This document shows, piece by piece, positions 8,688 through 18,208 of a stretch of 64,000 nucleotides of DNA. The position numbers and the translations under genes are program-made. Origin of the DNA: Aliidongia dinghuensis (lineage in GTDB: Bacteria; Pseudomonadota; Alphaproteobacteria; ATCC43930; CGMCC-115725); the NCBI RefSeq assembly GCF_014643535.1, contig NZ_BMJQ01000002.1, positions 248,001 through 312,000 on the forward strand, given 5' to 3'. Within the stretch, counting starts at the first letter, position 1; the number at the start of each line of letters is the position of its first letter. The notes under the pieces are model-generated. The model ran no database searches and had not been told where the DNA came from. It saw only the letters and a list, made by a program, of their open reading frames with translations.

Positions 8688-9238
8688 GAACCCCTTTTCT
8701 AGAGCATGACCTATGTCGAGATCGGCATCGTGGGTGTAAGCGCGACGCTTGCCACGTGCCAGCGGGCGTCTGTCCCGTGGAAAACTGCACCGGCTACATT
8801 TGGATTCAGGTCTGCGCGTTCAGAGTAACTGTAGCAGTAATCGTTACTAGAAATAATCTCAAATAAATTTGTGGAAACAATCAGAAATTGTCCGATGGTG
8901 TACTTATATAATTGGTAGTTACTTCGCGTATATTCAGAGATGTATCGGATATTGTTCACTACCTTGAAGTGCTGTACGTAAGTGTAATTAGTAATTCTGG
9001 TTGTTAATGATAATTTTCAGCAATGATCGCGGGAAGTCGCGGATTTCCGCCGGGACCGCCTGTCGGGCGTGGCGCCCGCGGTTGTGCGCGCGAGGCAGGA
9101 TCGCCGTAACCACCCTGGTCGCGGCCACGCGCGACCTTGCGGTAGCAGGCGGGATCCCCGCGCGGAATCGCCCGGCGTCGCACCAGCTTCCGCCGGTCTA
9201 TCGACTGAGCTTCTGTGCTTCGAAACCGGCGTCCGGCC
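8688..9238. other. AT-rich intergenic stretch without a convincing gene
   Basis: 551 bp between the HAF-repeat gene and the ABC substrate-binding gene. The part from about 8800 to 9025 is strikingly AT-rich compared with the rest of the window. An 82-codon minus-strand frame (8711-8959) has no good ribosome site and no recognisable domain. From about 9030 to 9238 the sequence is GC-rich again and holds a 7-bp-stem hairpin at 9117-9136 (GGTCGCG / CGCGACC). The AT-rich part may contain the HAF promoter or mark foreign DNA. Confidence 0.5.
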
Positions 9239-10324
9239 TCAGGCCTGCACGCCTTCCACGTACCAGTCCTGCTTCTGGAGTTCCTCGTCCGTCGGTTTGG
9301 CGCCGGCCGCAATGCGGGCCTTGCCCTTGTTATCGCTGACCGGTCCGGTGAAGGGATGCAGCGTGCCGGCGACGATGCCGGCCTTGGTCGTGTCCGCCGC
9401 CTTGCGCGCCTCATCGGTGACGCCGGGGCCATAGGCCGCGAGCTGGACGATGCCTTCCTTGAGGCCCTCCCAGACGCTCTGCTCCTTCCAGCTGCCGTCC
9501 ATCGCCGCCTTGGTGCGGGCGATGTAATAGTCGCCCCAGTTGTTGACGATCGCCGACAGCTGGGCATTGGGCCCGAACTGCTTCATGTCGGAATCCTGGC
9601 CGAAGGCATGGACGCCGCGCGCTTCGGCGGTCTGCACGATGGCCGAGCTGTCGGTGTGGGTGCATAGGATGTCGGCGCCCTGGTCGATGAGCGACTTCGC
9701 GGCATCCGCCTCCTTGCCCGGGTCGAACCAGGAATTGACCCAGATGACCTTGACCTTGATCGCCGGGTTGACCTTGCGGGCGGCGAGCGTGAAGGCGTTG
9801 ATGCCCATCACGACCTCGGGGATCGGGAACGAGCCGACGTAGCCCACGATGCCCGATTTCGAGACATGGCCGGCGATCGTGCCGCAGACGGCGCGGCCCT
9901 CGTAGAAGCGGCCGTTGTATTCGGCGACGTTGGGCGCGGTCTTGTAGCCGGTCGCCTGCTCGAACTTCACCGCCGGGAACTGCTTTGCCACCTTGAGCGC
10001 CGAGTTCATGAAGCCGAACGAGGTCGAGAAGATCAGCTGGTTGCCGGCCGAGGCCAGCTGGCGGATGACCCGTTCGGAGTCCGGCCCCTCGGCGACATTC
10101 TCGACGAAGCTCGTCTTCACCTGGTCGCCAAGCTTGGCCTCGACCGCCTTCCTCGCCTGGTCGTGCTGGTAGCTCCAGCCGAAATCGCCGACGGGGCCGA
10201 CATAGAGGAAGCCGACCTGGAACGGCCCGGCGGCGCGTGCCGGCAGGATGCGGGAGGCGAGCGCAGCGCTCCCAAGTGCGGCCGAACCCAGGAGAAAGCG
10301 GCGGCGGTCGACGGTGTTCGGCAT
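9239..10324 (-). CDS. BMP-family ABC transporter substrate-binding protein (nucleoside type)
   Basis: 361 residues. The N-terminus DRRRFLLGSAALGSAALASR is a twin-arginine-like export signal. The mature part has BMP/PnrA-family features: GFLYVGPVGDFGWSYQHDQA near the start, then NQLIFSTSFGFM, and ADILCTHTDSSAIVQTAEA. This family delivers purine nucleosides or related heterocycles to ABC importers. It is the last gene of a four-gene minus-strand operon (ATPase, two permeases, binding protein) and lies 34 bp after the second permease. The ligand is inferred to be a nucleoside or nucleobase from the family and the purine genes downstream. Confidence 0.92.
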   Translation of the reverse strand: MPNTVDRRRFLLGSAALGSAALASRILPARAAGPFQVGFLYVGPVGDFGWSYQHDQARKAVEAKLGDQVKTSFVENVAEGPDSERVIRQLASAGNQLIFSTSFGFMNSALKVAKQFPAVKFEQATGYKTAPNVAEYNGRFYEGRAVCGTIAGHVSKSGIVGYVGSFPIPEVVMGINAFTLAARKVNPAIKVKVIWVNSWFDPGKEADAAKSLIDQGADILCTHTDSSAIVQTAEARGVHAFGQDSDMKQFGPNAQLSAIVNNWGDYYIARTKAAMDGSWKEQSVWEGLKEGIVQLAAYGPGVTDEARKAADTTKAGIVAGTLHPFTGPVSDNKGKARIAAGAKPTDEELQKQDWYVEGVQA

Positions 10325-10358
10325 GGCAGGTCCTTATCGATGGTTCATGATCGATGCT

Positions 10359-11285
10359 TCATGCGGGCGGCCGGAACGGCTTGCCGAGGCAGGCCGGCGG
10401 GCTGAAGCGGCGGCGGAACGGGCCGGAGGAGATCAGGGTCAGGACCAGGATCGTCCCCAGGTACGGCAACATGGAAAGCAATTGCGGCGGGATCGGCAAG
10501 AGGCCGCTGCCCTGCAGGTAGAGCTGCAGTACCGTGACGCCGCCGAAGAGATAGGCGCCGCCCGCCGCCCGCCACGGCCGCCAGGCCGCGAACACGACGA
10601 TGGCGAGCGCAATCCAGCCGCGCCCGGCGGTCATGTTCTCGACCCACATCGGCGTATAGGCGAGCGATAGGTAGGCGCCGCCGAGGCCGGCCATGGCGCC
10701 GCCGAACAGGATCGCCAGGAAGCGGATGCGCAATACCGGATAGCCGATCGAATGGGCCGAGAGATCTGCCTCGCCGACCGCGCGGAGCACGAGGCCCGCC
10801 CGCGTCGATCTCAGGAACCAGGCGACGGCCGCGACCGCGAAGACGGCGAAATAGACGAGCGCGTCCTGCTCGAACAGCTTGCCGAGGATCGGCAAGGTGC
10901 TGAGGCCGGGCAGCATGAGCTTGGGGAGCGCCGGCACCGGCTCGCCGGTAAAGCCGGTGCCGATGAGCGCGCTCAAGCCCGTGCCGAAGATGGTGAGCGC
11001 CAGGCCGGTCGCGACCTGGTTGCTCATGAGCGTCAGCACCAGGAAGCCGAAGACCGCGGCCAGGCCCATGCCGGCCAGAATGGCGGCGAGGAGGGCCAAG
11101 GCGTGGCTGCCGGTCAGCGCCATCGCGGCGAAGCCCGAAACGGCGCCGGTCAGCATCATGCCTTCGACGCCGAGGTTGAGCACGCCGGCGCGCTCGACGA
11201 CCAGTTCGCCGATCGCCGCCAGAAGGAGCGGGGTGGCGGCGGTGAGCGTGGTCGCCAGCAGCGAGACGAGCGTGTCGGGGCTCAT
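10359..11285 (-). CDS. ABC transporter permease (nucleoside-type, second subunit)
   Basis: 308 residues with about eight or nine hydrophobic segments, of the BPD_transp_2 (branched-chain amino acid/sugar/nucleoside) permease class. ERAGVLNLGVEGMMLTGAVS near residue 30 is the hallmark of the YufQ/NupC-type subunit. It overlaps the preceding permease gene by four bases. With that subunit it forms the inner-membrane channel of the BMP-type importer. Confidence 0.92.
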   Translation of the reverse strand: MSPDTLVSLLATTLTAATPLLLAAIGELVVERAGVLNLGVEGMMLTGAVSGFAAMALTGSHALALLAAILAGMGLAAVFGFLVLTLMSNQVATGLALTIFGTGLSALIGTGFTGEPVPALPKLMLPGLSTLPILGKLFEQDALVYFAVFAVAAVAWFLRSTRAGLVLRAVGEADLSAHSIGYPVLRIRFLAILFGGAMAGLGGAYLSLAYTPMWVENMTAGRGWIALAIVVFAAWRPWRAAGGAYLFGGVTVLQLYLQGSGLLPIPPQLLSMLPYLGTILVLTLISSGPFRRRFSPPACLGKPFRPPA

Positions 11286-12354
11286 GCCGCGGCTCCGGCC
11301 GGGCGCACGAGCTTGAGGCGATAGCGCACCAGGAAGTCGGAGGCGAGCAGCACGAACAGCAGCAGGCCTTGCACCACGCCGGTCACCGCCTTGGGCAATC
11401 CCACCAGCACCTGCGCGTTCTCGCCGCCGATGTAGGAGAGGGCGACGACGAGCGCCGCCGGGATGATGCCCAAGGGATGCAGGCGCCCGAGAAACGCAAC
11501 GATGATCGCCGTGAAGCCGTAGCCGGGCGTGATCTCCGGGATGATCTGGCCGATCGGCCCCGCGACCTCGATGAGGCCGGCCAAGCCCGCGAGCCCGCCG
11601 CTGGCAAGCAGCGTCAGCCAGATCGTCCGGTCCGTGCCGAAGCCGGCATAGCGCGCCGCCGCGGGCGAGGCGCCGACCGTGCGGATGCGGAAGCCTGTAA
11701 GCGTCCGGGTCATGACGAACCAGGCGACGAGCGTCAGGCCGAGGGCGATCGCCGTGCCGGTGTGGAGCCGCGTGCCGTCGACGAGGATGCCCAGCGTCTC
11801 GTCGTCGTTGAACAGGCGCGACTGCGGGAAGTTCATGCCCTCGGGATCGCGCCAGGGGCCGTAGACCAGCAGGTTCAGGAACAGCGAGGCGACATAAGTC
11901 AGCATCAGGCTGGTCAGGATCTCGCTGACCGCGAAGCGCACGCGCAGGAAGGCGGGGATCGCGGCCCAGGCCATGCCGCCTGCGATCCCGGCCAGCATCA
12001 TGAGCGGCAGAATCCAGGGGCCCGACAGGTCCCAGCAGGCAAGCGCCACGCCGCCGCCGGCGACGGCGCCCATGATGAGCTGCCCCTCGGCACCGATGTT
12101 GGAGACGCCGGCACGGAACGCGATCGCGAGGCCGGCCGCGATCATGAGCAGGGGTGCTCCCTTCACGCCCAGCTCGGTCAAGCCATTGAGACTCGTGAGC
12201 GGCGAGACGAAGAACGCCATGAAGCTCTGCCCGGCATTATGGCCGAGCGCGGCGAAGAGCGCGGTCGCGATCGCCATGGTGAATGCCAGCGCCAGGAGCG
12301 GTGTCGCGGTCCAGAGCAGGCGCGACGGCTCGGCGCGCGGCTCGACAGAGAGCC

Positions 12355-12358
<4 letters not shown>
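11282..12358 (-). CDS. ABC transporter permease (nucleoside-type, first subunit)
   Basis: 358 residues and strongly hydrophobic. The diagnostic RAGVSNIGAEGQLIMGAVAG lies near residue 85, as in YufP/NupB-type permeases, which are longer than their partner by a N-terminal extension. It overlaps both neighbours (ATPase upstream, second permease downstream), so all are translated from one mRNA. Confidence 0.92.
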
Positions 12359-13896
<1,538 letters not shown>

Positions 13897-13980
13897 CGCA
13901 GCCCCTCGGCATGGCTCGACCTCGACCTCACCCATTCCCCCGCTCTGCCCCCTTCGAACGCGGCGCCATATTGTCATCGT

Positions 13981-13996
13981 CGCAGGATCCATGCCA
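13981..13996 (-). promoter_or_regulatory. Candidate sigma-54 promoter of the nucleoside ABC operon
   Basis: On the minus strand the sequence is TGGCATGGATCCTGCG. The consensus is TGGCACG-N4-TTGCW, and the GG-N10-GC spacing is exact. The predicted start near 13970 leaves a leader of about 74 bases before the ATG at 13896. Twelve of its core bases recur in the promoter candidate before the TonB receptor. No clear NtrC site was found by eye. Confidence 0.55.
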
Positions 13997-14153
13997 GCGG
14001 GGGCATTCGGGCCTGGGCTTGCCTCGCGACCGTCCGATCAGCGCCAATCGTCCTTCCCCTATCGTCATGGCCGGGCTTGACGACGGAGATGACGGAAGGG
14101 TGCCGCTTCTGACTTCAGTACGGGCAGTCTGCCCACTGCGGGTGCCGCAACTC

Positions 14154-14180
14154 CACCCGTTGCCGAATCGGCAACGGGTG
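14154..14180. promoter_or_regulatory. Perfect 13-bp-arm palindrome in the divergent ABC/flavoprotein promoter region
   Basis: Two perfect 13-base arms around a single central A, in a region that feeds both the minus-strand ABC operon and the plus-strand flavoprotein gene. The core GTTGCCG-AAT-CGGCAAC is repeated at the other end of the purine genes with a different 3-base spacer. No T-run follows and no gene ends here, so an operator is more likely than a terminator. Confidence 0.5.
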
Positions 14181-14230
14181 ATGCTTTTCATTTTCATGGA
14201 CGGCAGCGCCCAATCGCGCAGAATGGCGGG

Positions 14231-15709
14231 ATGACGCCTTTCGATGAGACCCGCCCCATGAGCCTCGAAACCCTCGAACGTCGCGTACGGCAGGAACTGG
14301 AGTTCCTTGGCTACCCCTCGCGCGGCTGGGTGCCGGAGACGGTGCGTGCGGGCGAGCCTGTGCCGGACGTGCTGATCGTCGGCGGCGGCCAGGCGGGGCT
14401 GGCCGCCGCCTTCGGCCTGCGCCGCGAACGGATCACCCGGGTCGAGGTGCTGGATGCGAAGCCGGCGGGGCTCGAAGGACCCTGGGTCGATTTCGCCCGC
14501 ATGATCACGCTCCGGACGCCAAAGCACGTGACCGGCCCGGACCTGGGCCTGCCCAGCCTCTCACCGCGCGCCTGGTTCGAGGCGCGCTACGGTGCCGATG
14601 CCTGGGCCAAGCTCGGCAAGATCGACCGGCGCGACTGGCAGGATTATCTCGTCTGGTATCGCCGGGTGCTCGACCTGCCGGTCCGGAACGGCGTGCGCGT
14701 GACGGCGATCCGGCCGGACGGCGACCTGCTCGCCGCCGAGCTCGATACCGGCGAGACCCGCTACGCGCGCCGGATCGTGCTCGCGACCGGCATCGAAGGC
14801 GGCGGGCGCTGGCAGATCCCGTCGTTCGTCTCGGACCACCTGCCGCGGGAGCGCTATGCTCATACCGCCGAGGCGATCGATTTCGCGGCCCTCCGCGGCA
14901 AGCGCGTCGGCGTGCTGGGCGGCGGCGCTTCAGCCTTCGACAATGCGGCGACGGCACTCGAGGCGGGCGCCGCCGCGGTCGACCTCTGCGTCCGGCGGAC
15001 GGAACTGCCGCGGATCAATCCCTATCGCTGGATGGAGAACGCCGGCTATCTCGGCCATTTCGCGGACCTGCCGGACCCGATCCGCTGGCGCATGACGCGC
15101 CGGATCTTCGACATGAACCAGCCGCCGCCGCAGGACACGCTCTGGCGCTGCCAGGTCTTCGACGGGTTCAGGCTCCACACCGGCTGCCCCTGGACCCGCG
15201 TCGAGATGGCGGGCGAGGCGATCCGGGTCGAGACGCCGGACCGGACCTTCACGTTCGATTTCCTCATCATCGGCACGGGCTTCACCGTCGACCTGGCGCT
15301 CAGGCCGGCGCTCAGCGGCCTTGCCCCGCACATCGCGACCTGGGCCGACCGCTATCGGCCGCCCGAGGGCGAGGCACACGCGGCGCTGGCGCAATTCCCG
15401 TACCTGGCGCCGGACTGCTCCTTCACCGCGAAGTTGCCGGGCAGCCATCCGTATCTCGGCCATATCCACGACTTCACTTTCGCTACCATGCCAAGCGTGG
15501 GGCTGGCCGGCGGATCGATCAGCGGGCTCAAGTATGGCGTCCAGCGGCTGGTTGCCGGCATCGCGAAATCGCTGTTCACGGAGGATGCCGAGGCTCATTG
15601 CGCGGCGCTCATGGCCTATGCGGAGCCGGAGCTCATCCATCTCGACGGTCCGCCGCCCGAACTGACGGATACCCGACTGACGGATACCCGACTGGCGGAC
15701 GCCCGATGA
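14231..15709 (+). CDS. FAD/NAD(P)-dependent oxidoreductase, monooxygenase-like
   Basis: 492 residues with two dinucleotide-binding folds: VLIVGGGQAGLAAAFGL (GGGQAG at 51-56) for FAD, and GVLGGGASAFDNAA near residue 230, probably for NADPH. The order and spacing resemble class B flavin monooxygenases or related reductases. It is the first gene of a two-gene unit with a LysR regulator (ATGA overlap) and faces the nucleoside importer. Substrate unknown; a purine-related substrate is inferred from context. The last 15 codons are a threefold repeat (LTDTR-LTDTR-LADAR). An ATG at 14258 is an alternative start. Confidence 0.82.
   Translation: MTPFDETRPMSLETLERRVRQELEFLGYPSRGWVPETVRAGEPVPDVLIVGGGQAGLAAAFGLRRERITRVEVLDAKPAGLEGPWVDFARMITLRTPKHVTGPDLGLPSLSPRAWFEARYGADAWAKLGKIDRRDWQDYLVWYRRVLDLPVRNGVRVTAIRPDGDLLAAELDTGETRYARRIVLATGIEGGGRWQIPSFVSDHLPRERYAHTAEAIDFAALRGKRVGVLGGGASAFDNAATALEAGAAAVDLCVRRTELPRINPYRWMENAGYLGHFADLPDPIRWRMTRRIFDMNQPPPQDTLWRCQVFDGFRLHTGCPWTRVEMAGEAIRVETPDRTFTFDFLIIGTGFTVDLALRPALSGLAPHIATWADRYRPPEGEAHAALAQFPYLAPDCSFTAKLPGSHPYLGHIHDFTFATMPSVGLAGGSISGLKYGVQRLVAGIAKSLFTEDAEAHCAALMAYAEPELIHLDGPPPELTDTRLTDTRLADAR
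15662..15706 (+). repeat. Three 15-bp tandem repeats at a stop/start junction
   Basis: Two exact copies of CTGACGGATACCCGA and one diverged copy (CTGGCGGACGCCCGA) run to the first base of the LysR ATG. They encode the C-terminal LTDTR-LTDTR-LADAR of the flavoprotein. In-frame slippage would change the tail length without losing the reading frame. Confidence 0.85.
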
Positions 15710-16632
15710 AGCGGCCGATCCACTATCGCTCCATGGGCTATTTCGATGCGGTCCGGCGCTACGGCTCGATCCGCGAGGCGGCGCGCCGGCTCGACGTCGC
15801 GGCCTCTGCGGTCAATCGGCAGATCCTGAAGTTCGAGGGCGAGGTCGGCCTGCCGCTGTTCGAGCGGCTGGCGGACGGCATGAAGCTGACGCCGGCCGGC
15901 GAGATCTTCGCGCGCCACGCGATCGCCGTGCTGCAGGACGAGAAGCGCGCCGCGAGCGAACTCGACGCGCTCAAGGGCCTGCGCCGCGGCGAGATCAGCA
16001 TGATCGCGGTCGAGTCGCTCAATGCGGCGTTCCTGCCGGCGCTGATCGAGCGCATGGTCACGAAATACCCGGGCATCGCGCTCAAGGTGCGCACTGCGGG
16101 CTCGAACTCGATCCCGTCGGCCCTCGCCGCCGGCGATGCGGATCTGGGCCTGGCATTCTCGCTTTATCACCACCCGGAACTGACCCAGGTTGCGGTCGGC
16201 CGCTTCCGCCTGGGCGCCGTCATGCGGCCGGACCATGCGCTGGCACGCGAGGCGCAGGTGACCTTTCCTCAGTGCGTGCGCTACCCGCTCGTCCTGCCGA
16301 GCGCCGATCTCTCGATCCATACGCTGCTCGAGCCGCAGCTCAGGCGCTTTCGCGGCAAGCTCGAGACGTTGGTCGAGGCGAGCTCGATCGAGCTGATCAA
16401 GAATCTGACGCTGCGGCTCGGCGCCATCGCGTTCCAGTCGCGCATCGGACTCGAGGCGGAGCTTGCGAGCGGCCGGCTCGTCCACGTGCCGTTGCATGGC
16501 GCCGGCGTGCTCACGACGGAACTGGGTGTATATTTACGCGAGGGACGGGCCTTGCCGGTGGCACTCGATGCCTTTATCGCGCTGGTGCGCGACGAGTTGT
16601 CATTGCTAGAGCGCCAAGATGCCGCGGCGTGA
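15706..16632 (+). CDS. LysR-family transcriptional regulator
   Basis: 308 residues. The N-terminal winged HTH spans about 8-65 (YGSIREAARRLDVAASAVNR, then QILKFEGEVGLPLFERL), followed by a substrate-binding-type effector domain. It overlaps the flavoprotein stop by ATGA, so it is translated in the same unit. It closely resembles the second LysR protein encoded 4 kb away (shared SAVNRQIL, GLRRG and VES elements), suggesting an old duplication. The likely targets are the flanking purine genes, but this is inference. Confidence 0.92.
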   Translation: MKRPIHYRSMGYFDAVRRYGSIREAARRLDVAASAVNRQILKFEGEVGLPLFERLADGMKLTPAGEIFARHAIAVLQDEKRAASELDALKGLRRGEISMIAVESLNAAFLPALIERMVTKYPGIALKVRTAGSNSIPSALAAGDADLGLAFSLYHHPELTQVAVGRFRLGAVMRPDHALAREAQVTFPQCVRYPLVLPSADLSIHTLLEPQLRRFRGKLETLVEASSIELIKNLTLRLGAIAFQSRIGLEAELASGRLVHVPLHGAGVLTTELGVYLREGRALPVALDAFIALVRDELSLLERQDAAA

Positions 16633-16679
16633 CCGTCTAGTGCCTGACTGTCTGATGCCGGGGCGCCCGATGCCCAAAA

Positions 16680-16696
16680 GGCGGGAGAAACCCGCC
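16680..16696 (+). terminator. Hairpin between lysR and amn
   Basis: GGCGGG-AGAAA-CCCGCC forms a 6-bp stem between the LysR stop and the amn ribosome site (AGGAAGGA). A T-rich stretch follows only after the ribosome site. It may partly terminate the lysR message or protect the amn leader. Confidence 0.35.
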
Positions 16697-16717
16697 GAGG
16701 AAGGAAAGTTTTACTGA

Positions 16718-18208
16718 ATGTCGCTCATCGACACGTCCGAACCGCGTCCGGTTCCGACCCGTTTCACCGAAGCGGCCGCGGCTCTCGCCCAGGTCCGCGC
16801 GATCTACGAGGCGCAGTCCGCCTATCTCACACGCCGGTTCGAGGAGTATGTCCAGGGCGCGGACCTGCCGCGCCGGGTCCGCGCGTTCTATCCCTATGTC
16901 GAGATCTCGACCACGAGCCACGCCCGGCTCGACAGCCGCCTCTCCTACGGCTTCGTGCTGGCGCCCGGCACCTATCGCGCGACGCTGACCCGGCCCGACC
17001 TGTTCGGCGACTATTACCTGAAGCAGTTCGAGCTTCTGCTGCAGAACCACAAGGTGCCGCTCGAGGTCGGCCTGTCGAACCGGCCGATCCCGATCCATTT
17101 CGCGCTCGGCGAGAACATGCATCCGGAGGCGAACCTTGATCCCGCGCGGCTCGAGCTGGTCGGCGACTTCTTCGATCTGCCGGAGCTGACCTACGTCGAT
17201 GACGCGGTGCCGAACGGCACCTATTTCCTGCCGACGGCGAACCGCCAGCCGCTGGCCCTGTTCACCGCCGCGCGCGTCGACCTGTCGCTGCAGCGCTTGC
17301 GCCACTATACGGCGACCAATCCCGAGCATTTCCAGCAGTTCGTGCTGTTCACGAACTACCAGTTCTACGTCGACGAGTTCGTGCGGCTCGGCCACGCCAT
17401 GATGCAGGACGGGGCCGGGCACGGCTACACGGCGTTTGTCGAACCCGGCAACCTCACGACGCCGAACCGGGTGCTCGATCCCAAGGCCGAGGCGACCGGC
17501 ACTCGGCCGCCGCGCCAGCCGCAGATGCCGGCTTATCACCTGAAGCGCGCCGACGGCGCCGGCATCACGCTCATCAACATCGGCGTCGGTCCCTCCAACG
17601 CCAAGACGATCACCGACCATGTCGCGGTGCTCCGGCCGCATGCCTGGCTGATGCTGGGCCATTGCGCGGGGCTGAGGGGCTCGCAGAAGCTCGGCGACTA
17701 TGTGCTGGCGCACGCCTATGTGCGCGACGACCATGTGCTGGACGACGCGCTGCCGACCTGGGTCCCGCTGCCGGCACTCGCCGAGGTGCAGCAGGCGCTG
17801 GAGAGCGCCGTTGCCAGCGTCGCCGGCGTCAGCGGCTACGGCCTCAAGTCGTTGATGCAGACCGGCACGGTCGCCACCACCGATGACCGGAACTGGGAGC
17901 TCAAGGACCAGAAGGAGCTGGTCGCCCGTTTCAACCTGTCGCGCGCCATAGCACTCGACATGGAATCGGCGACGATCGCCGCCAACGGCTACCGCTTCCG
18001 CGTGCCCTACGGCACGCTGCTCTGCATCTCGGACAAGCCGATGCACGGCAACCTGAAGCTGCCTGGCATGGCCGACCGGTTCTACCGGGAGCGAGTCGAC
18101 CAGCACCTGAGGATCGGCGTGCTGGCCATGGAGATGCTGCGCAACGAATGGCTGGAGCGGCTGCATAGCCGCAAGCTCAGAAGCTTCGCGGAGACGGCAT
18201 TCCGATGA
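16718..18208 (+). CDS. amn: AMP nucleosidase
   Basis: 496 residues, the length of E. coli Amn. The N-terminal domain (FYPYVEISTTSHARLDSRLS YGF) is followed by the phosphorylase-like catalytic domain with NIGVGPSNAKTITDHVAVLR, GHCAGLRGSQKLGDYVLAHA and the late region ALDMESATIAANGYRFRVPY. It hydrolyses AMP to adenine and ribose 5-phosphate. The next gene, adenine deaminase, overlaps by four bases, so the two make a short AMP-to-hypoxanthine route. AGGAAGGA precedes the ATG. Confidence 0.95.
   Translation: MSLIDTSEPRPVPTRFTEAAAALAQVRAIYEAQSAYLTRRFEEYVQGADLPRRVRAFYPYVEISTTSHARLDSRLSYGFVLAPGTYRATLTRPDLFGDYYLKQFELLLQNHKVPLEVGLSNRPIPIHFALGENMHPEANLDPARLELVGDFFDLPELTYVDDAVPNGTYFLPTANRQPLALFTAARVDLSLQRLRHYTATNPEHFQQFVLFTNYQFYVDEFVRLGHAMMQDGAGHGYTAFVEPGNLTTPNRVLDPKAEATGTRPPRQPQMPAYHLKRADGAGITLINIGVGPSNAKTITDHVAVLRPHAWLMLGHCAGLRGSQKLGDYVLAHAYVRDDHVLDDALPTWVPLPALAEVQQALESAVASVAGVSGYGLKSLMQTGTVATTDDRNWELKDQKELVARFNLSRAIALDMESATIAANGYRFRVPYGTLLCISDKPMHGNLKLPGMADRFYRERVDQHLRIGVLAMEMLRNEWLERLHSRKLRSFAETAFR

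Noticed and set aside
8711-8959. An 82-codon minus-strand frame in the AT-rich tract
   Set aside because: No good ribosome site, no similarity that I recognise, and its end runs into GC-rich DNA with a change of composition. Kept only as part of the region entry.
14008-14023. Second GG-N10-GC match with TTGC on the plus strand before the flavoprotein gene
   Set aside because: The -24 half matches at only about three of seven positions, so it was not called.
14050-14075. GTCATGGCCGGGCTTGACG repeat-like string, with a similar string near 55242
   Set aside because: Too short and incomplete to define a repeat family from two partial copies.
16660-16680. GG-N10-GC spacing ahead of amn
   Set aside because: No TTGC or TGGCAC element, so it is explained by GC-rich composition.
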